From a virus: 27,499 nt of DNA. A program made the translations under genes and the position numbers. Location of the stretch: positions 1-27,499 of the IMG/VR virus record IMGVR_UViG_3300031857_001094. The stretch is one strand, 5' to 3'. The notes under the pieces are model-generated. The model ran no database searches and was not told the origin of the DNA. It saw only the letters and a program-made list of their open reading frames with translations. Position 1 is the stretch's first letter. Each line of letters starts with the position of its first letter. Positions 7,331 to 15,157 of the stretch are shown here, piece after piece.

Positions 7331-9360
7331 TGCGCCTCAACTTCACCGGATCCGCCCAGATCAAGGCATCAGCCGGCGGACTGCGCCGATTCGCGATGGA
7401 CGCCTACAACGGCGGCCCGATGCGCTTCGCGTGGTCCAAGGTCCCGGTGGTTGTCGACATCGCCGGCATGGACCTCGGCAACAAGTCGCGGCCGATCCTG
7501 CGCGATCACGACGCGCAGCGAATCGTCGGGCACTCCGACCGGATCATCGCCGCAGCCGGATCGCTCCACGTCGAGGGCACCGCCAGCGCGGTCGGCCCCG
7601 ATGCGCTGGAAGTGGTCGCGGCGGCCGACAACGGATTCCCCTGGCAGGCGTCGATCGGCTGCGACATCCACGACGCGGAAGACGTGGCGCATGGCCAGAC
7701 CGCGACCGCCAACGGCCAGACCTTCGCCGGCCCCATGATGATCGTGCGATCATCGCGCCTCGGCGAAATCTCATTCGTGGCGCTCGGCGCTGACGATTCA
7801 ACCATCGCGCGCATGATTGCCGCGAGAACACAACAAACCGTCCACAAGGAGAACCCCATGGACCTGGATACCTGGATCAAATCCCTGGGGTTCGACCCCT
7901 CCACCATCACCCCGGAGCAGCGCGCCGCCTTGCAGAAGGCCTACGACGCGATGCCGAAGGAAGACGCGGCCGACGCCGCCAAGGAAGACGCCATGCCCGA
8001 GAATGAAACCGAAAAGGCTGTGGCCGCTGCCACCGTCAACCTCCAAGCCAGCCGCAAGCAGCACGCCGATGAAGCGCGCCGCGTGGACGCCATCGCCACC
8101 GTGTGCGGCACCAAGCACGCCGACATCAAGGCCAAGGCGATTGAGGAAGGCTGGTCCAAGGACGCGACCGAGCTGGCCGTTCTGAAGGCATCGCGCCCGA
8201 CCGGCCCGGCCATCCATGTGCATGGTGGTGAGTCGATCACCGGCCCCGTGATCGAGGCCGCGATTCTCCAGGCCGCCCGCGTGCCTGGCCTGAACGAGAC
8301 CCACGACGCCAAGGTGCTCGAAGCCGCGCACCGCCGATTCAAGGGCCGTCTCGGCTTGCAGGAACTCCTGCTCGAAGCCGCGTGGGCCAACGGCTACACC
8401 GGCCGCAGCTTCCGCCAGGATCCGCGCGGCGTGCTCCGCGCCGCGTTCGACATCCAGGCCGCCGGATTCAGCAACGCCGACATCAGCGGCATCCTGTCGA
8501 ACACCGCGAACAAGTTCCTCCTCGACGGCTTCATGTCCGTTGAGCAGGCCTGGCGCGAGATCAGCAGCGTCCGCCCGGTCAGCGACTTCAAGACCACCAC
8601 CGCATACCGCCTGATCGGCGACGACCAGTACGCCGAGGTGGGCCCCGGCGGCGACATCGAGCACGGCACCCTCGGCGAGCTGGAATACACCAACCGCGCC
8701 AAGACCTTCGCCAAGATGCTGTCGATCACCCGCCAGGACATGATCAACGACGATCTGGGCGCCATGACCACGGTCCCGAAGAAGCTCGGCCGCGGCGCCG
8801 CGCTCAAGTTGAACAGCGTGTTCTGGACCGCGTACCTCGACAACTCGTCGTTCTTCACCACCGGCCGCGGAAACGCCTTCGTGGGCGCCACGCTGTCGCT
8901 GCTGACGATCGACGGACTGACCGAGGCCGAGCGCCTGTTCCGACTCCAGACCGATCCCGAGGGGCAGCCGCTGGGCCTGATGCCCAAGGTCCTGCTGGTG
9001 CCCGTGGCGCTGGCCGCCAAGGGCTCGGCGCTGATGACCTCGACCGAGATCCGCGACACCACCGCGAGCACCAAGGCGCCGGTGGGCAACCCGTTCGCCG
9101 GCCGGTTCAAGCTGGTGTCCTCGGCCTACATGAGCAACACTTCGTTCACCGGCGCATCGGCGCTGGCGTGGTACCTCCTGTCCGATCCGGCCGACCTGGC
9201 GGTGATCGAGACCGTGTTCCTCAACGGCCAGGAATCGCCGACGGTCGAGACCGCGGAAGCCGACTTCAGCACCCTGGGCATCCAGATGCGCGGCTACCAC
9301 GATTTCGGCGTGTCGAAGCAGGAATACCGCGCAGGCGTCCGCGCCAAGGGCGAAGCCTGA
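7327..9360 (+). CDS. Prohead protease-major capsid protein fusion
   Basis: A 677-residue fusion. Residues 1-165 form an HK97-type (U35) prohead protease with likely catalytic His61 (RDHDAQ), Ser109 (PWQASIG) and Glu147 (LGEISFVALGAD). Residues about 178-300 form an acidic, helical, scaffold or delta-like region. Residues about 310-677 look like a Mu gpT-like/HK97-fold major capsid subunit (FMSVEQAWREISSVRPVSDF, ITRQDMINDDL, AALKLNSVFW). The protease presumably releases itself and the scaffold from the shell protein. A strong Shine-Dalgarno site and ATG lie inside the frame at Met178 (7858), so capsid without protease may also be made. ATGA overlap with the lectin gene favours 7327; 7330 is an alternative. 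Confidence 0.92.
   Translation: MMRLNFTGSAQIKASAGGLRRFAMDAYNGGPMRFAWSKVPVVVDIAGMDLGNKSRPILRDHDAQRIVGHSDRIIAAAGSLHVEGTASAVGPDALEVVAAADNGFPWQASIGCDIHDAEDVAHGQTATANGQTFAGPMMIVRSSRLGEISFVALGADDSTIARMIAARTQQTVHKENPMDLDTWIKSLGFDPSTITPEQRAALQKAYDAMPKEDAADAAKEDAMPENETEKAVAAATVNLQASRKQHADEARRVDAIATVCGTKHADIKAKAIEEGWSKDATELAVLKASRPTGPAIHVHGGESITGPVIEAAILQAARVPGLNETHDAKVLEAAHRRFKGRLGLQELLLEAAWANGYTGRSFRQDPRGVLRAAFDIQAAGFSNADISGILSNTANKFLLDGFMSVEQAWREISSVRPVSDFKTTTAYRLIGDDQYAEVGPGGDIEHGTLGELEYTNRAKTFAKMLSITRQDMINDDLGAMTTVPKKLGRGAALKLNSVFWTAYLDNSSFFTTGRGNAFVGATLSLLTIDGLTEAERLFRLQTDPEGQPLGLMPKVLLVPVALAAKGSALMTSTEIRDTTASTKAPVGNPFAGRFKLVSSAYMSNTSFTGASALAWYLLSDPADLAVIETVFLNGQESPTVETAEADFSTLGIQMRGYHDFGVSKQEYRAGVRAKGEA
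7846..7860 (+). promoter_or_regulatory. Internal ribosome binding site and ATG in protease-capsid gene
   Basis: AAGGAG at 7846-7851 stands six bases before an in-frame ATG at 7858, exactly where the protease domain ends and the acidic scaffold region (MDLDTWIK) begins. It is one of the best Shine-Dalgarno sites in the window, yet it lies inside an open reading frame. Initiation here would give a 500-residue scaffold-capsid protein without protease. The sequence is direct evidence; use in vivo is inferred. Confidence 0.65.
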
Positions 9361-9370
9361 GCAATCGCCA

Positions 9371-9403
9371 CCCTCTGTGCGGCGAGCGTTTCGCCGCATA
9401 GGG
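9371..9403 (+). other. Hairpin between capsid and decoration genes
   Basis: TGCGGCGA (9378-9385) and TCGCCGCA (9391-9398) form a perfect 8-bp stem with a 5-base loop, extended by CCCT/AGGG outer pairs (9371-9374 with 9400-9403). No U-tract follows, so it is not a standard intrinsic terminator. It may stabilise or process the capsid mRNA. Confidence 0.6.
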
Positions 9404-9437
9404 GACGGCATCCAACCATCATTCAAGGGAACCAACC

Positions 9438-10091
9438 ATGGCTGAAGCCATTTTCAAACAGGACCACGGGAAGCAGATCTACACCCCCGGCAGCGCATCG
9501 CTCGCCGGTGAGGTCATCCAGCTTTCCGACCAGCGCGCGGCGGTCGTCGTCAGCGAACTGGAAGCATCGCAGCGCGGCGCCGTGTACACGCATGGCGTGT
9601 TCGACGTCCTCGCCGCCACCGGCGTCACCTTCGTGATCGGCGAAACCGTCTTCTGGGACGTGTCCGCCAACACCGCCATCAACAGCGCCAGCACCGCGCT
9701 GGCTGACTTCGCCATCGGCTCGGCGGTCGCCGCCAAGGTCAGCGGCGAGCTGGTCGTTCGCGTCGACCTCAACGCGCACCTGGCGCGCAACAAGGTGCTC
9801 GCGACGGCTGCGGCCATCACCCTGACCGCGGCCGATCTAGGCGCCACGGTCTACGGCGACACCCAGGCCGGCGCGTTCTCGATCACCCTGCCCACCGCGG
9901 CATCATGCATCGGCGGCCGGTTCACGTTCGTCCGCGCCGGCACCGGCACTAATGCGCTGACGCTGGACGGCGACGCGTCGGAGACCATCGATGGCAGCAC
10001 GACCGTGGCGACCATGGATGCCGCTCGCGACACGCTGACCATCGAGAGCAACGGCACCGCGTGGTTCATCGTCGCGGCCCGCCTCGCCTGA
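9438..10091 (+). CDS. Capsid decoration/cement protein (DUF2190-like) with extra beta domain
   Basis: A 217-residue protein. Residues 1-115 resemble the DUF2190 family of capsid cement proteins (GEVIQLSDQRAAVVV, FVIGETVFWDVSAN, AIGSAVAAKVSGELVVRVDL), which bind the outer shell and stabilise it. Residues about 120-217 add a second beta-rich domain (ADLGATVYGDTQAGAFSITL, FTFVRAGTGTNALTLDG, ETIDGSTTV) of a kind often found in fibres and other virion proteins. It is therefore probably displayed on the capsid surface. The start ATG follows AAGGGAACCAACC, a usable ribosome site. Both flanks carry hairpins, so this gene may have its own mRNA level. Family call is from pattern recognition. Confidence 0.8.
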   Translation: MAEAIFKQDHGKQIYTPGSASLAGEVIQLSDQRAAVVVSELEASQRGAVYTHGVFDVLAATGVTFVIGETVFWDVSANTAINSASTALADFAIGSAVAAKVSGELVVRVDLNAHLARNKVLATAAAITLTAADLGATVYGDTQAGAFSITLPTAASCIGGRFTFVRAGTGTNALTLDGDASETIDGSTTVATMDAARDTLTIESNGTAWFIVAARLA

Positions 10092-10103
10092 AGATTCGGA
10101 TCC

Positions 10104-10156
10104 GGAACTAGCCGGGGGACGATCGCGAGATTTCGCCTATCGCCCCCGGCAGTTCC
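10104..10156 (+). other. Long bulged hairpin upstream of head-tail connector gene
   Basis: The 53-base spacer folds almost completely on itself. GGAACT (10104-10109) pairs with AGTTCC (10151-10156), GCCGGGGG (10111-10118) with CCCCCGGC (10143-10150), CGAT with ATCG, and GCGA with TCGC around a GATT tip, with small bulges. It ends six bases before the next ATG. No U-run follows, so a translation- or RNA-stability element is more likely than a terminator. Confidence 0.7.
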
Positions 10157-10162
10157 CCCGGG

Positions 10163-10537
10163 ATGCCCATGGCCTCATCGTTCGCAACCTACTTCAACGA
10201 ACGCGCCCGCCCGGTCCTGCACCGGACGCACGCGGAGGTTGTCGTCATTCGCAACGAGGTCGCCGGGGATACCGAGGTGTCCGGCGTCTGGAAGCGTGCG
10301 CTCCCGGACGGCGGAACCGAGGCCGATGGGCTAGGGCTCCAGGCCTACGACGGCATGGCAACGCTGGTCGTGAAACTCGAAGACATGCCGACACCTCCAC
10401 TGGTCGGCGACGAGATCATCCGCGAGGATGAAACATGGACGTTGCGCCACGCCGAGCGGCAAGACGAATGGACGTGGATTCTGCACCTGTCGCGCCCGCG
10501 CGATGACCAGGTCATGCCGGCACGGATGCGCACATGA
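10163..10537 (+). CDS. Head-tail joining / head-completion protein
   Basis: A 124-residue protein in the position of lambda gpFII or HK97 head-closure proteins, which seal the portal and create the tail docking site. The sequence is beta-rich with an acidic-hydrophobic core (LVVKLEDMP, LVGDEIIREDETWTLRHAE), compatible with that fold. The call rests on gene order more than on a strong motif. Two starts are possible, ATG at 10163 or two codons later at 10169. Both lie just after the long hairpin, so ribosome access could depend on its folding. The stop overlaps the next gene's start (ATGA at 10534). Confidence 0.65.
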   Translation: MPMASSFATYFNERARPVLHRTHAEVVVIRNEVAGDTEVSGVWKRALPDGGTEADGLGLQAYDGMATLVVKLEDMPTPPLVGDEIIREDETWTLRHAERQDEWTWILHLSRPRDDQVMPARMRT

Positions 10538-11070
10538 CCGCGCTGGGCATGATCGCATGTCCGCTGGCGTCGCTCGCCGACATGCTGGCCGGATCGTCCG
10601 CGTTCCAGGCGTGGACCGGGACCGACGCGGCCACCGCGCAGTACCGCGCCCACATCGTCACCATCCCACGTTCCGCGACGGCGCCGCTCGCCCTGGTCGA
10701 TTTCGGGGATTGGGCGCGCGACCGGCTTCACATCCAGCCCGGACGCGTGTTCGAGCAACGCGCCACCTCCGCGGTCCTGCTGTATTTCCGTGCCCCTGTC
10801 CCTGACGGTCCGCCGCTCGGCCTCGACCTGTCGCGGTACGCCGACGATGATAAGCGCGCCGTTCTCGAATTTTGCCACCACGTTTCCCTGGTCCTGGCCG
10901 ACCTCGAAGCGGTCGCCGCGACCATGAGCCCGGACCGCTTGGCGTTCCGCTCCATCGAAATGGTGGCCGCGCCCACGCGCATCGTCGCCGAGAAGCGCGA
11001 TGCCCGAGGCGACTACTTCGAGACCGCGTTCTCGCTTGGCTACACCCGATCGCCCGTGGTGACGGTATGA
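10534..11070 (+). CDS. Putative tail-completion/neck protein
   Basis: A 178-residue protein in the neck module, between the head-joining protein and a gp10-like protein. It has mixed alpha/beta character with features such as VDFGDWARDRLHIQPGRVFEQ and a C-terminal half with FRSIEMVAAPTRI and DYFETAFSLGYTRSP. The latter resembles a beta-strand edge of tail terminators, but I cannot assign a family with certainty. Position suggests the tail terminator (lambda gpU role) or another connector. ATGA overlaps link it to both neighbours. Confidence 0.6.
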   Translation: MTALGMIACPLASLADMLAGSSAFQAWTGTDAATAQYRAHIVTIPRSATAPLALVDFGDWARDRLHIQPGRVFEQRATSAVLLYFRAPVPDGPPLGLDLSRYADDDKRAVLEFCHHVSLVLADLEAVAATMSPDRLAFRSIEMVAAPTRIVAEKRDARGDYFETAFSLGYTRSPVVTV

Positions 11071-11582
11071 GCATCGCCGAAGTCCGCATTGAGGGGCACG
11101 CCCAGCTCATCACCCAGCTGCGCGCACTGGCCGGCCCGGACCTGCGCCGCCTGGCCAAGCGGGTGTCCAGCACCGCCATGGCCCCGGTCCTCGCTGCGGC
11201 AAAGAGCCTGACCCCGGTCGATTCCGGCCGGTTGGCCGCGTCGATCGGCAAGCTGGCCACGCAGAACCGGGCGAAGACGTCGTTCGGATCCAGAGTCGGC
11301 ACGCGCCCGAACTACACCTACAAGACCACCAGCGGAGAGCGCATGGTCAGCGGGTCAAAGAAGTTCCGCGAGAAGCACCAGGGCCGCAAGCTGACGACGG
11401 TCTCTGCGCAGCAGTACGCGCGCCTGATCGAGTTCGGCCAATCGAAGGACGGCAAATGGAAGCGGCGTGCCGGCCCGGTCCATTTCCTTGAGACCGCGAT
11501 CCGATCGAACCAGTCCAGAATAATCACCACCATCGGCGCAGAATTGCGCGCCTACCTCACTCAACGAAAGGCCAACCCATGA
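11067..11582 (+). CDS. HK97 gp10-like tail component
   Basis: A 171-residue protein of the HK97 gp10/lambda gpZ type, which works at the head-tail joint. Family-like features are an N-terminal helix (AQLITQLRALAGPDLRRLAKR), AAKSLTPVDSGRLAASI near residue 55, YARLIEFGQSKD near residue 115, and AGPVHFLETAIRSN near the end. I chose the ATG at 11067, which overlaps the previous stop codon as ATGA and begins the recognisable domain. The open frame further upstream is translated from another gene's sequence and looks unlike protein. It ends with an ATGA overlap with the tail-tube gene. Confidence 0.85.
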   Translation: MSIAEVRIEGHAQLITQLRALAGPDLRRLAKRVSSTAMAPVLAAAKSLTPVDSGRLAASIGKLATQNRAKTSFGSRVGTRPNYTYKTTSGERMVSGSKKFREKHQGRKLTTVSAQQYARLIEFGQSKDGKWKRRAGPVHFLETAIRSNQSRIITTIGAELRAYLTQRKANP

Positions 11583-11986
11583 CCACCGTAGCCCTCGAAG
11601 GTACCGGAGCGACGATCGCGTTCTCCGTCTCGTCCTTCGTCGCCGACCTCATTTCCCTGACGCTGCCGGAGGAAACGGTCGCCGTCCTGGATACCACGCA
11701 TCTCGGCACCACCGTGGCCAAGACCGCGAAGCCGGCGACGCTGATCAGCCACGGCGACATCTCGGCCGAGTTCGACCACGTCCCGGGCATCGGCCGGCTG
11801 ACCCGCGTGCAGCAGACGTTCACCATCGCATGGCCGCTGCGCACCGGCGAATCGACGCCCTACAAGCGAGTTTATACCGGCTTCGTGAAGACGCAGGGCG
11901 GCGAGGAAATGAAGACCGACACCAAGATGGTCACCAAGGTGACGATCCAGGTGTCCGGCGACTTCTCCGAGATCGCCGCGACCTGA
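11579..11986 (+). CDS. Major tail tube protein
   Basis: A 135-residue beta-rich protein at the standard tail-tube position, between the gp10-like protein and the tail chaperones. Typical features include an N-terminal strand region, the DTTHLGTT segment, SHGDISAEFDHVP, and a C-terminal strand pair ending VTIQVSGDFSEI. Hexameric rings of such a protein stack into the tail tube around the tape measure protein. It begins with ATG in the ATGA overlap at 11579. Length is short but within the range of siphovirus tube proteins. The call is from position and strand pattern. Confidence 0.8.
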   Translation: MTTVALEGTGATIAFSVSSFVADLISLTLPEETVAVLDTTHLGTTVAKTAKPATLISHGDISAEFDHVPGIGRLTRVQQTFTIAWPLRTGESTPYKRVYTGFVKTQGGEEMKTDTKMVTKVTIQVSGDFSEIAAT

Positions 11987-12021
11987 TCAGCTCAACCACC
12001 ACCTGAACCAAGGAATCCACC

Positions 12022-12441
12022 ATGGCCGCCCTCTCCATCACCGTCGCCGAAGTCCAGCCGGGCACGACCGGCGCCGAGTTCTTCGACGGCATCGCCGGTG
12101 CCACGATCACCGCCGGTCAACCCTGCTACCTCGATGCCTCGACCAACACGATCAAGCTGGCCGACGCCGACGCCTCGGCGGCCACCGCCCAGGTCCGCGG
12201 CCTCGCCTGCCACGGCTCCCTGTCCGGCCAGCCGATCCGGCTGCAAACCGCCGGGGACTTCACCGTGGGCGCCACCGCCGCTCCAGCGGTCGGCGTGATC
12301 TACGCGCTGGGCGCCACCGCCGGCAGCATCGTCCCAACCGCCGACCTCGCCAACCCGGTCCGCGTGTCGATCCTCGGCACCGGAAAATCAACCGGCGTGA
12401 TCGCGCTGAAGATCGTGAACACCGGCATCGTGAAGGCCTGA
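12022..12441 (+). CDS. Decoration-like virion protein in the tail module
   Basis: A 139-residue protein, alanine-, threonine- and glycine-rich with regular strands (ITAGQPCYLDAST, IRLQTAGDFTVGATAAP, GVIYALGATAGSIVP). The pattern resembles DUF2190-type cement domains such as the N-terminal part of the 9438 protein, although I cannot prove homology. It has a clear ribosome site, AAGGAATCCACC before ATG. Sitting between tail tube and chaperone genes, it might decorate the tail tube or still bind the capsid. No enzyme motif is present. Confidence 0.65.
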   Translation: MAALSITVAEVQPGTTGAEFFDGIAGATITAGQPCYLDASTNTIKLADADASAATAQVRGLACHGSLSGQPIRLQTAGDFTVGATAAPAVGVIYALGATAGSIVPTADLANPVRVSILGTGKSTGVIALKIVNTGIVKA

Positions 12442-12442
12442 C

Positions 12443-12763
12443 ATGATTACCCGCGAACGCTTCCTGGCCGCCGCATCGGACATCCGCCCCAAGGCCATCG
12501 AGGTCAAGGCACTGGGCGGGACGGTCTACATCCGACCCGTCACCCTGGCGATGATGGCAGGATTCAGCGGCGACAAGCTGGACCCGGCGATGCGAATGCT
12601 CATCTCGTGCGTCTGCGACGAGAAGGGCGCAGCGCTGTTCTCCGAGGCGGACGCTACCGAGTTGGGCGGCCTGTCGCGGGCGATCGTCGAGCCGATCATC
12701 TCGGAGATCAACAAGATGTCCGGAGTCGATGAAAAGGCGGTGGAGGACGCGGTAAAAAAATAG
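12443..12763 (+). CDS. Tail assembly chaperone (lambda gpG analogue)
   Basis: A 106-residue protein in the position between tube and tape measure genes, where siphoviruses encode a chaperone that keeps the tape measure soluble and helps assemble the tube around it. The sequence has a beta start (VKALGGTVYIRPVT) and an acidic helical end. It terminates ...AVKK followed by TAG, and the last two lysine codons are part of an A AAA AAA slippery heptamer (12754-12760). A fraction of ribosomes should slip back one base and continue into the next frame. Start ATG is one base from the preceding stop. Confidence 0.85.
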   Translation: MITRERFLAAASDIRPKAIEVKALGGTVYIRPVTLAMMAGFSGDKLDPAMRMLISCVCDEKGAALFSEADATELGGLSRAIVEPIISEINKMSGVDEKAVEDAVKK

Positions 12764-12999
12764 AGGGCGACCCGGTCCTGCGCCTCGCGCACCGCCTGGC
12801 GCGGGACCTCGGGATGATGGTCGCCGACCTGATCGACCGCATGACGTGGCCGGAATTTGTGAACTGGATGGCGTTCTACACCTGGGAGAACGATCAGGCT
12901 ACGCCGCCGGCCAAGCGAAGGATTCGCCCGAAGACGAAGGAACAGGCGGCGAACGCCCTCGATGCACTGTTCGGAGTGAAGCGACCAGCGAAGCGATGA
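12443..12999 (+). CDS. Frameshifted tail chaperone G-T fusion (join through 12760, -1)
   Basis: This is the longer product of the -1 slip. The first 106 residues are shared with the gpG analogue; re-reading base 12760 in the -1 frame then adds 79 residues (IEGDPVLRLAHRLARDLG and onward) to the stop at 12997-12999. The extension contains MTWPEFVNWMAFYTWEND, typical of the T part of these chaperones, and a basic C-terminus. The total is about 185 residues. The T part has no convincing separate ribosome site, although a 61-residue frame from the ATG at 12814 exists. In lambda the fused protein binds the tape measure, and the same is inferred here. Confidence 0.85.
12754..12760 (+). promoter_or_regulatory. 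Programmed -1 frameshift slippery site
   Basis: In the reading frame the sequence is GTA AAA AAA TAG, so A AAA AAA is in the correct X XXY YYZ phase immediately before a stop codon. Slipping one base back gives ATA GAG GGC and an open frame to 12999. This is the expected position for a G/GT-type frameshift. Confidence 0.88.
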
Positions 13000-13000
13000 C

Positions 13001-15157
13001 ATGGCCACGAACCTGACCCGCCTGAATGTTGCGCTGACGATGTCCGTGGGGGCATTCGTCTCCGCGTCGCGGTCCGCCACATCTGCGGTCAAGAGCCTTG
13101 GCGAAGGCATCAAGTCGCCGCTACTCTCGCCGCTGACCGCGGTCGCCGGGCTGCTGTCGACTGGCGCGATCGTCGCCGGGCTCAAGTCCAGCGCGGACCG
13201 CATCGACGCACTGGCAAAATCGGCCGACCGCCTGGGCATCTCCACCGAGGCATTCGCCGGCCTGACGCACGCCGCCGAGCTGAGCGGCGCCAGCGCCGAG
13301 GCGATGGTCAGCGGGATGGAGAAGCTGACCAAGAAAATCCAGGAGGCCGCCAGCGGCAGCGCCGAGGCGAAAAAATCGCTCGATGCCCTGGGTCTGTCCG
13401 CCTACCAGCTTTCGACGCTGCGGGCCGATGAGCAGTTCGCGAAGGTGTCCGACGCACTCAACGAAATGGGCAGCGCCGGAGAGCGCACCGCCGCGGCAAT
13501 GGACCTGTTTGGCAAGGGCGGCGGCGCCCTGCTCAATGTCACCGCGCTTGGATCGGCAGGGCTGAAGGACATGGCGGCCGACGCCGAGGCGCTGGGCCTC
13601 GCGACGACCCGCGCCAACGCCGCGCAGGTTGAAGCCGCCAACGACGCCATGAGCCGGGCCGGCGAATCAATCAAGGGCCTGTTCGACACGGCGATGGTGG
13701 CCATGGCTCCGTTCGTGAAGGCCGCTGCCGATGGCTTCGTCGACCTGGTCAAGCGGGTCCGCGATTGGGGGTTCAGCGTCGAATCCGTTGGCAATTTCAT
13801 CAAGCATGCATTCGCGTTCATCGCCGACGCGTGGCAAGTGGTGATGATCGGGTTCAAATATGGCAAGGTCGCCGTCGCCAGCATTGGCCAATCGTTCTGG
13901 GCTGTGGCCGATGAGGGTGCGCGGGCGTTCTCGATCATCGGGCAATTCGTGTGGAACTGGAACCGAGCCACATGGGAAACGGCCAAGGCGGTCGGCGAAG
14001 TGTTCGCCGTGCTGTGGAATGGCGTCAAGTGGGCTGCGCTCAAGTCATTCTCACTGATCGGCGAGAAGTTCGCGGACCTGCTATTCCTGATGAGCGACGG
14101 AGCCCGCGCCGCTGGCCTGGACATCGCCGGTGAACTGACGACGGCTGCGCATGCGGTCGGAAGGTCCGCGGCTGCGGCGTCCGCGAAGGCCAGCGCCGAC
14201 ATTGGCCAGTCGATGAACGACCTGGTCAACCAGGCCGCGAACGCCAAGGACGCGTGGAAGAACCTATTCGTCATCGACACCGGATACGTGGATTCCATCC
14301 ATCGCGTCCGCGAGACCGCAAGCAATTTCGCCGAGCAATCGCGCGGCGAACTGCGCGAGGCGATCAACGCCCCGTGGAACTCCGCTCTGGTCTACCAGTG
14401 GGGCGACGCGGTCCAGGCCAACGCGCAGAAGGCGGGCAAGGCCGTGGCCGACGCCAAGGCGATCGCCAATGCGCCGGCCACACCGATCATCGACACATCA
14501 GCGATGGACAAGGCGCTGTCCGGCATGCTCGCCGAGAACGATCCGGAATTTGCCGAGATCGCCAAGCACGAGCAGAAGCTTCAGAAAATGGCGGAGCTGA
14601 CGCAGTACTACGACGACATCGGCCAGTCCCGATCGGCTGAGCTGGCGGCGGCGGCCGAGGCCGAGGAGCAGCGCCACCAGAACGCGATGGTCGACATCCA
14701 GTTGCAGCGATACCAGCGGCTGACCGGCGGCGCGTCGTCATTCTTCGCCAACCTGTCCAGCCTGCAAAACACGCACAGCAAGGCGGCGCGCGCCGCCGGC
14801 AAGATCGCCGCCAAGGGCAAGATCGTCATGGATACGGCGTCGGCGGCCATGGGCGCCTACAGCGCGATGGCGTCGATCCCGTTCATCGGCCCCGCGCTGG
14901 GCATCGCCGCTGCGGCCGCGGCCGTGGTCGCCGGATCGGTCCAGCTCGCCAACGTCGACAAGTCGGACTCCGGATCGATCGGCGGGTCAGCGGCGCCCGA
15001 TGTGTCCACCAGCAATATCGGCGGCATCTCTGCGCCCGCGCAGACCGGGCAGACGCTGCTGCTGCAAGGCGACAGCTTCTCCGCGGAATCGCTGGTCCGC
15101 CTGTTCGACGAGGCCCGCGAGCGCGGCATAACGATCGGCGGGGTGCGCCGTGCCTGA
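13001..15157 (+). CDS. Tail tape measure protein
   Basis: A 718-residue, largely helical, alanine-rich protein that sets tail length and is probably ejected with the DNA. The N-terminal 210 residues have the usual pattern, including SADRIDALAKSADRLGIST and AMDLFGKGGGALLNV. The middle is helical with aromatic clusters. The C-terminal part (about 598-655) has the hydrophobic run AKGKIVMDTASAAMGAYSAM..IPFIGPALGIAAAAAAVV. At about 1.5 angstrom per residue it predicts a tail near 108 nm. It starts one base after the chaperone stop and ends overlapping the next gene, as in other siphoviruses. Confidence 0.93.
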   Translation: MATNLTRLNVALTMSVGAFVSASRSATSAVKSLGEGIKSPLLSPLTAVAGLLSTGAIVAGLKSSADRIDALAKSADRLGISTEAFAGLTHAAELSGASAEAMVSGMEKLTKKIQEAASGSAEAKKSLDALGLSAYQLSTLRADEQFAKVSDALNEMGSAGERTAAAMDLFGKGGGALLNVTALGSAGLKDMAADAEALGLATTRANAAQVEAANDAMSRAGESIKGLFDTAMVAMAPFVKAAADGFVDLVKRVRDWGFSVESVGNFIKHAFAFIADAWQVVMIGFKYGKVAVASIGQSFWAVADEGARAFSIIGQFVWNWNRATWETAKAVGEVFAVLWNGVKWAALKSFSLIGEKFADLLFLMSDGARAAGLDIAGELTTAAHAVGRSAAAASAKASADIGQSMNDLVNQAANAKDAWKNLFVIDTGYVDSIHRVRETASNFAEQSRGELREAINAPWNSALVYQWGDAVQANAQKAGKAVADAKAIANAPATPIIDTSAMDKALSGMLAENDPEFAEIAKHEQKLQKMAELTQYYDDIGQSRSAELAAAAEAEEQRHQNAMVDIQLQRYQRLTGGASSFFANLSSLQNTHSKAARAAGKIAAKGKIVMDTASAAMGAYSAMASIPFIGPALGIAAAAAAVVAGSVQLANVDKSDSGSIGGSAAPDVSTSNIGGISAPAQTGQTLLLQGDSFSAESLVRLFDEARERGITIGGVRRA

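Noticed and set aside
7798-9435. 545-codon open frame antisense to the capsid gene
   Set aside because: Long antisense frames are expected opposite GC-rich codons. The product is a low-complexity-like composition, lacks a ribosome site, and the plus-strand protease-capsid is unmistakable.
10872-11066. N-terminal extension of the gp10-like protein
   Set aside because: The extra 65 codons are arginine-rich shadow sequence inside the preceding gene; the domain begins at the ATG at 11067 with an ATGA overlap.
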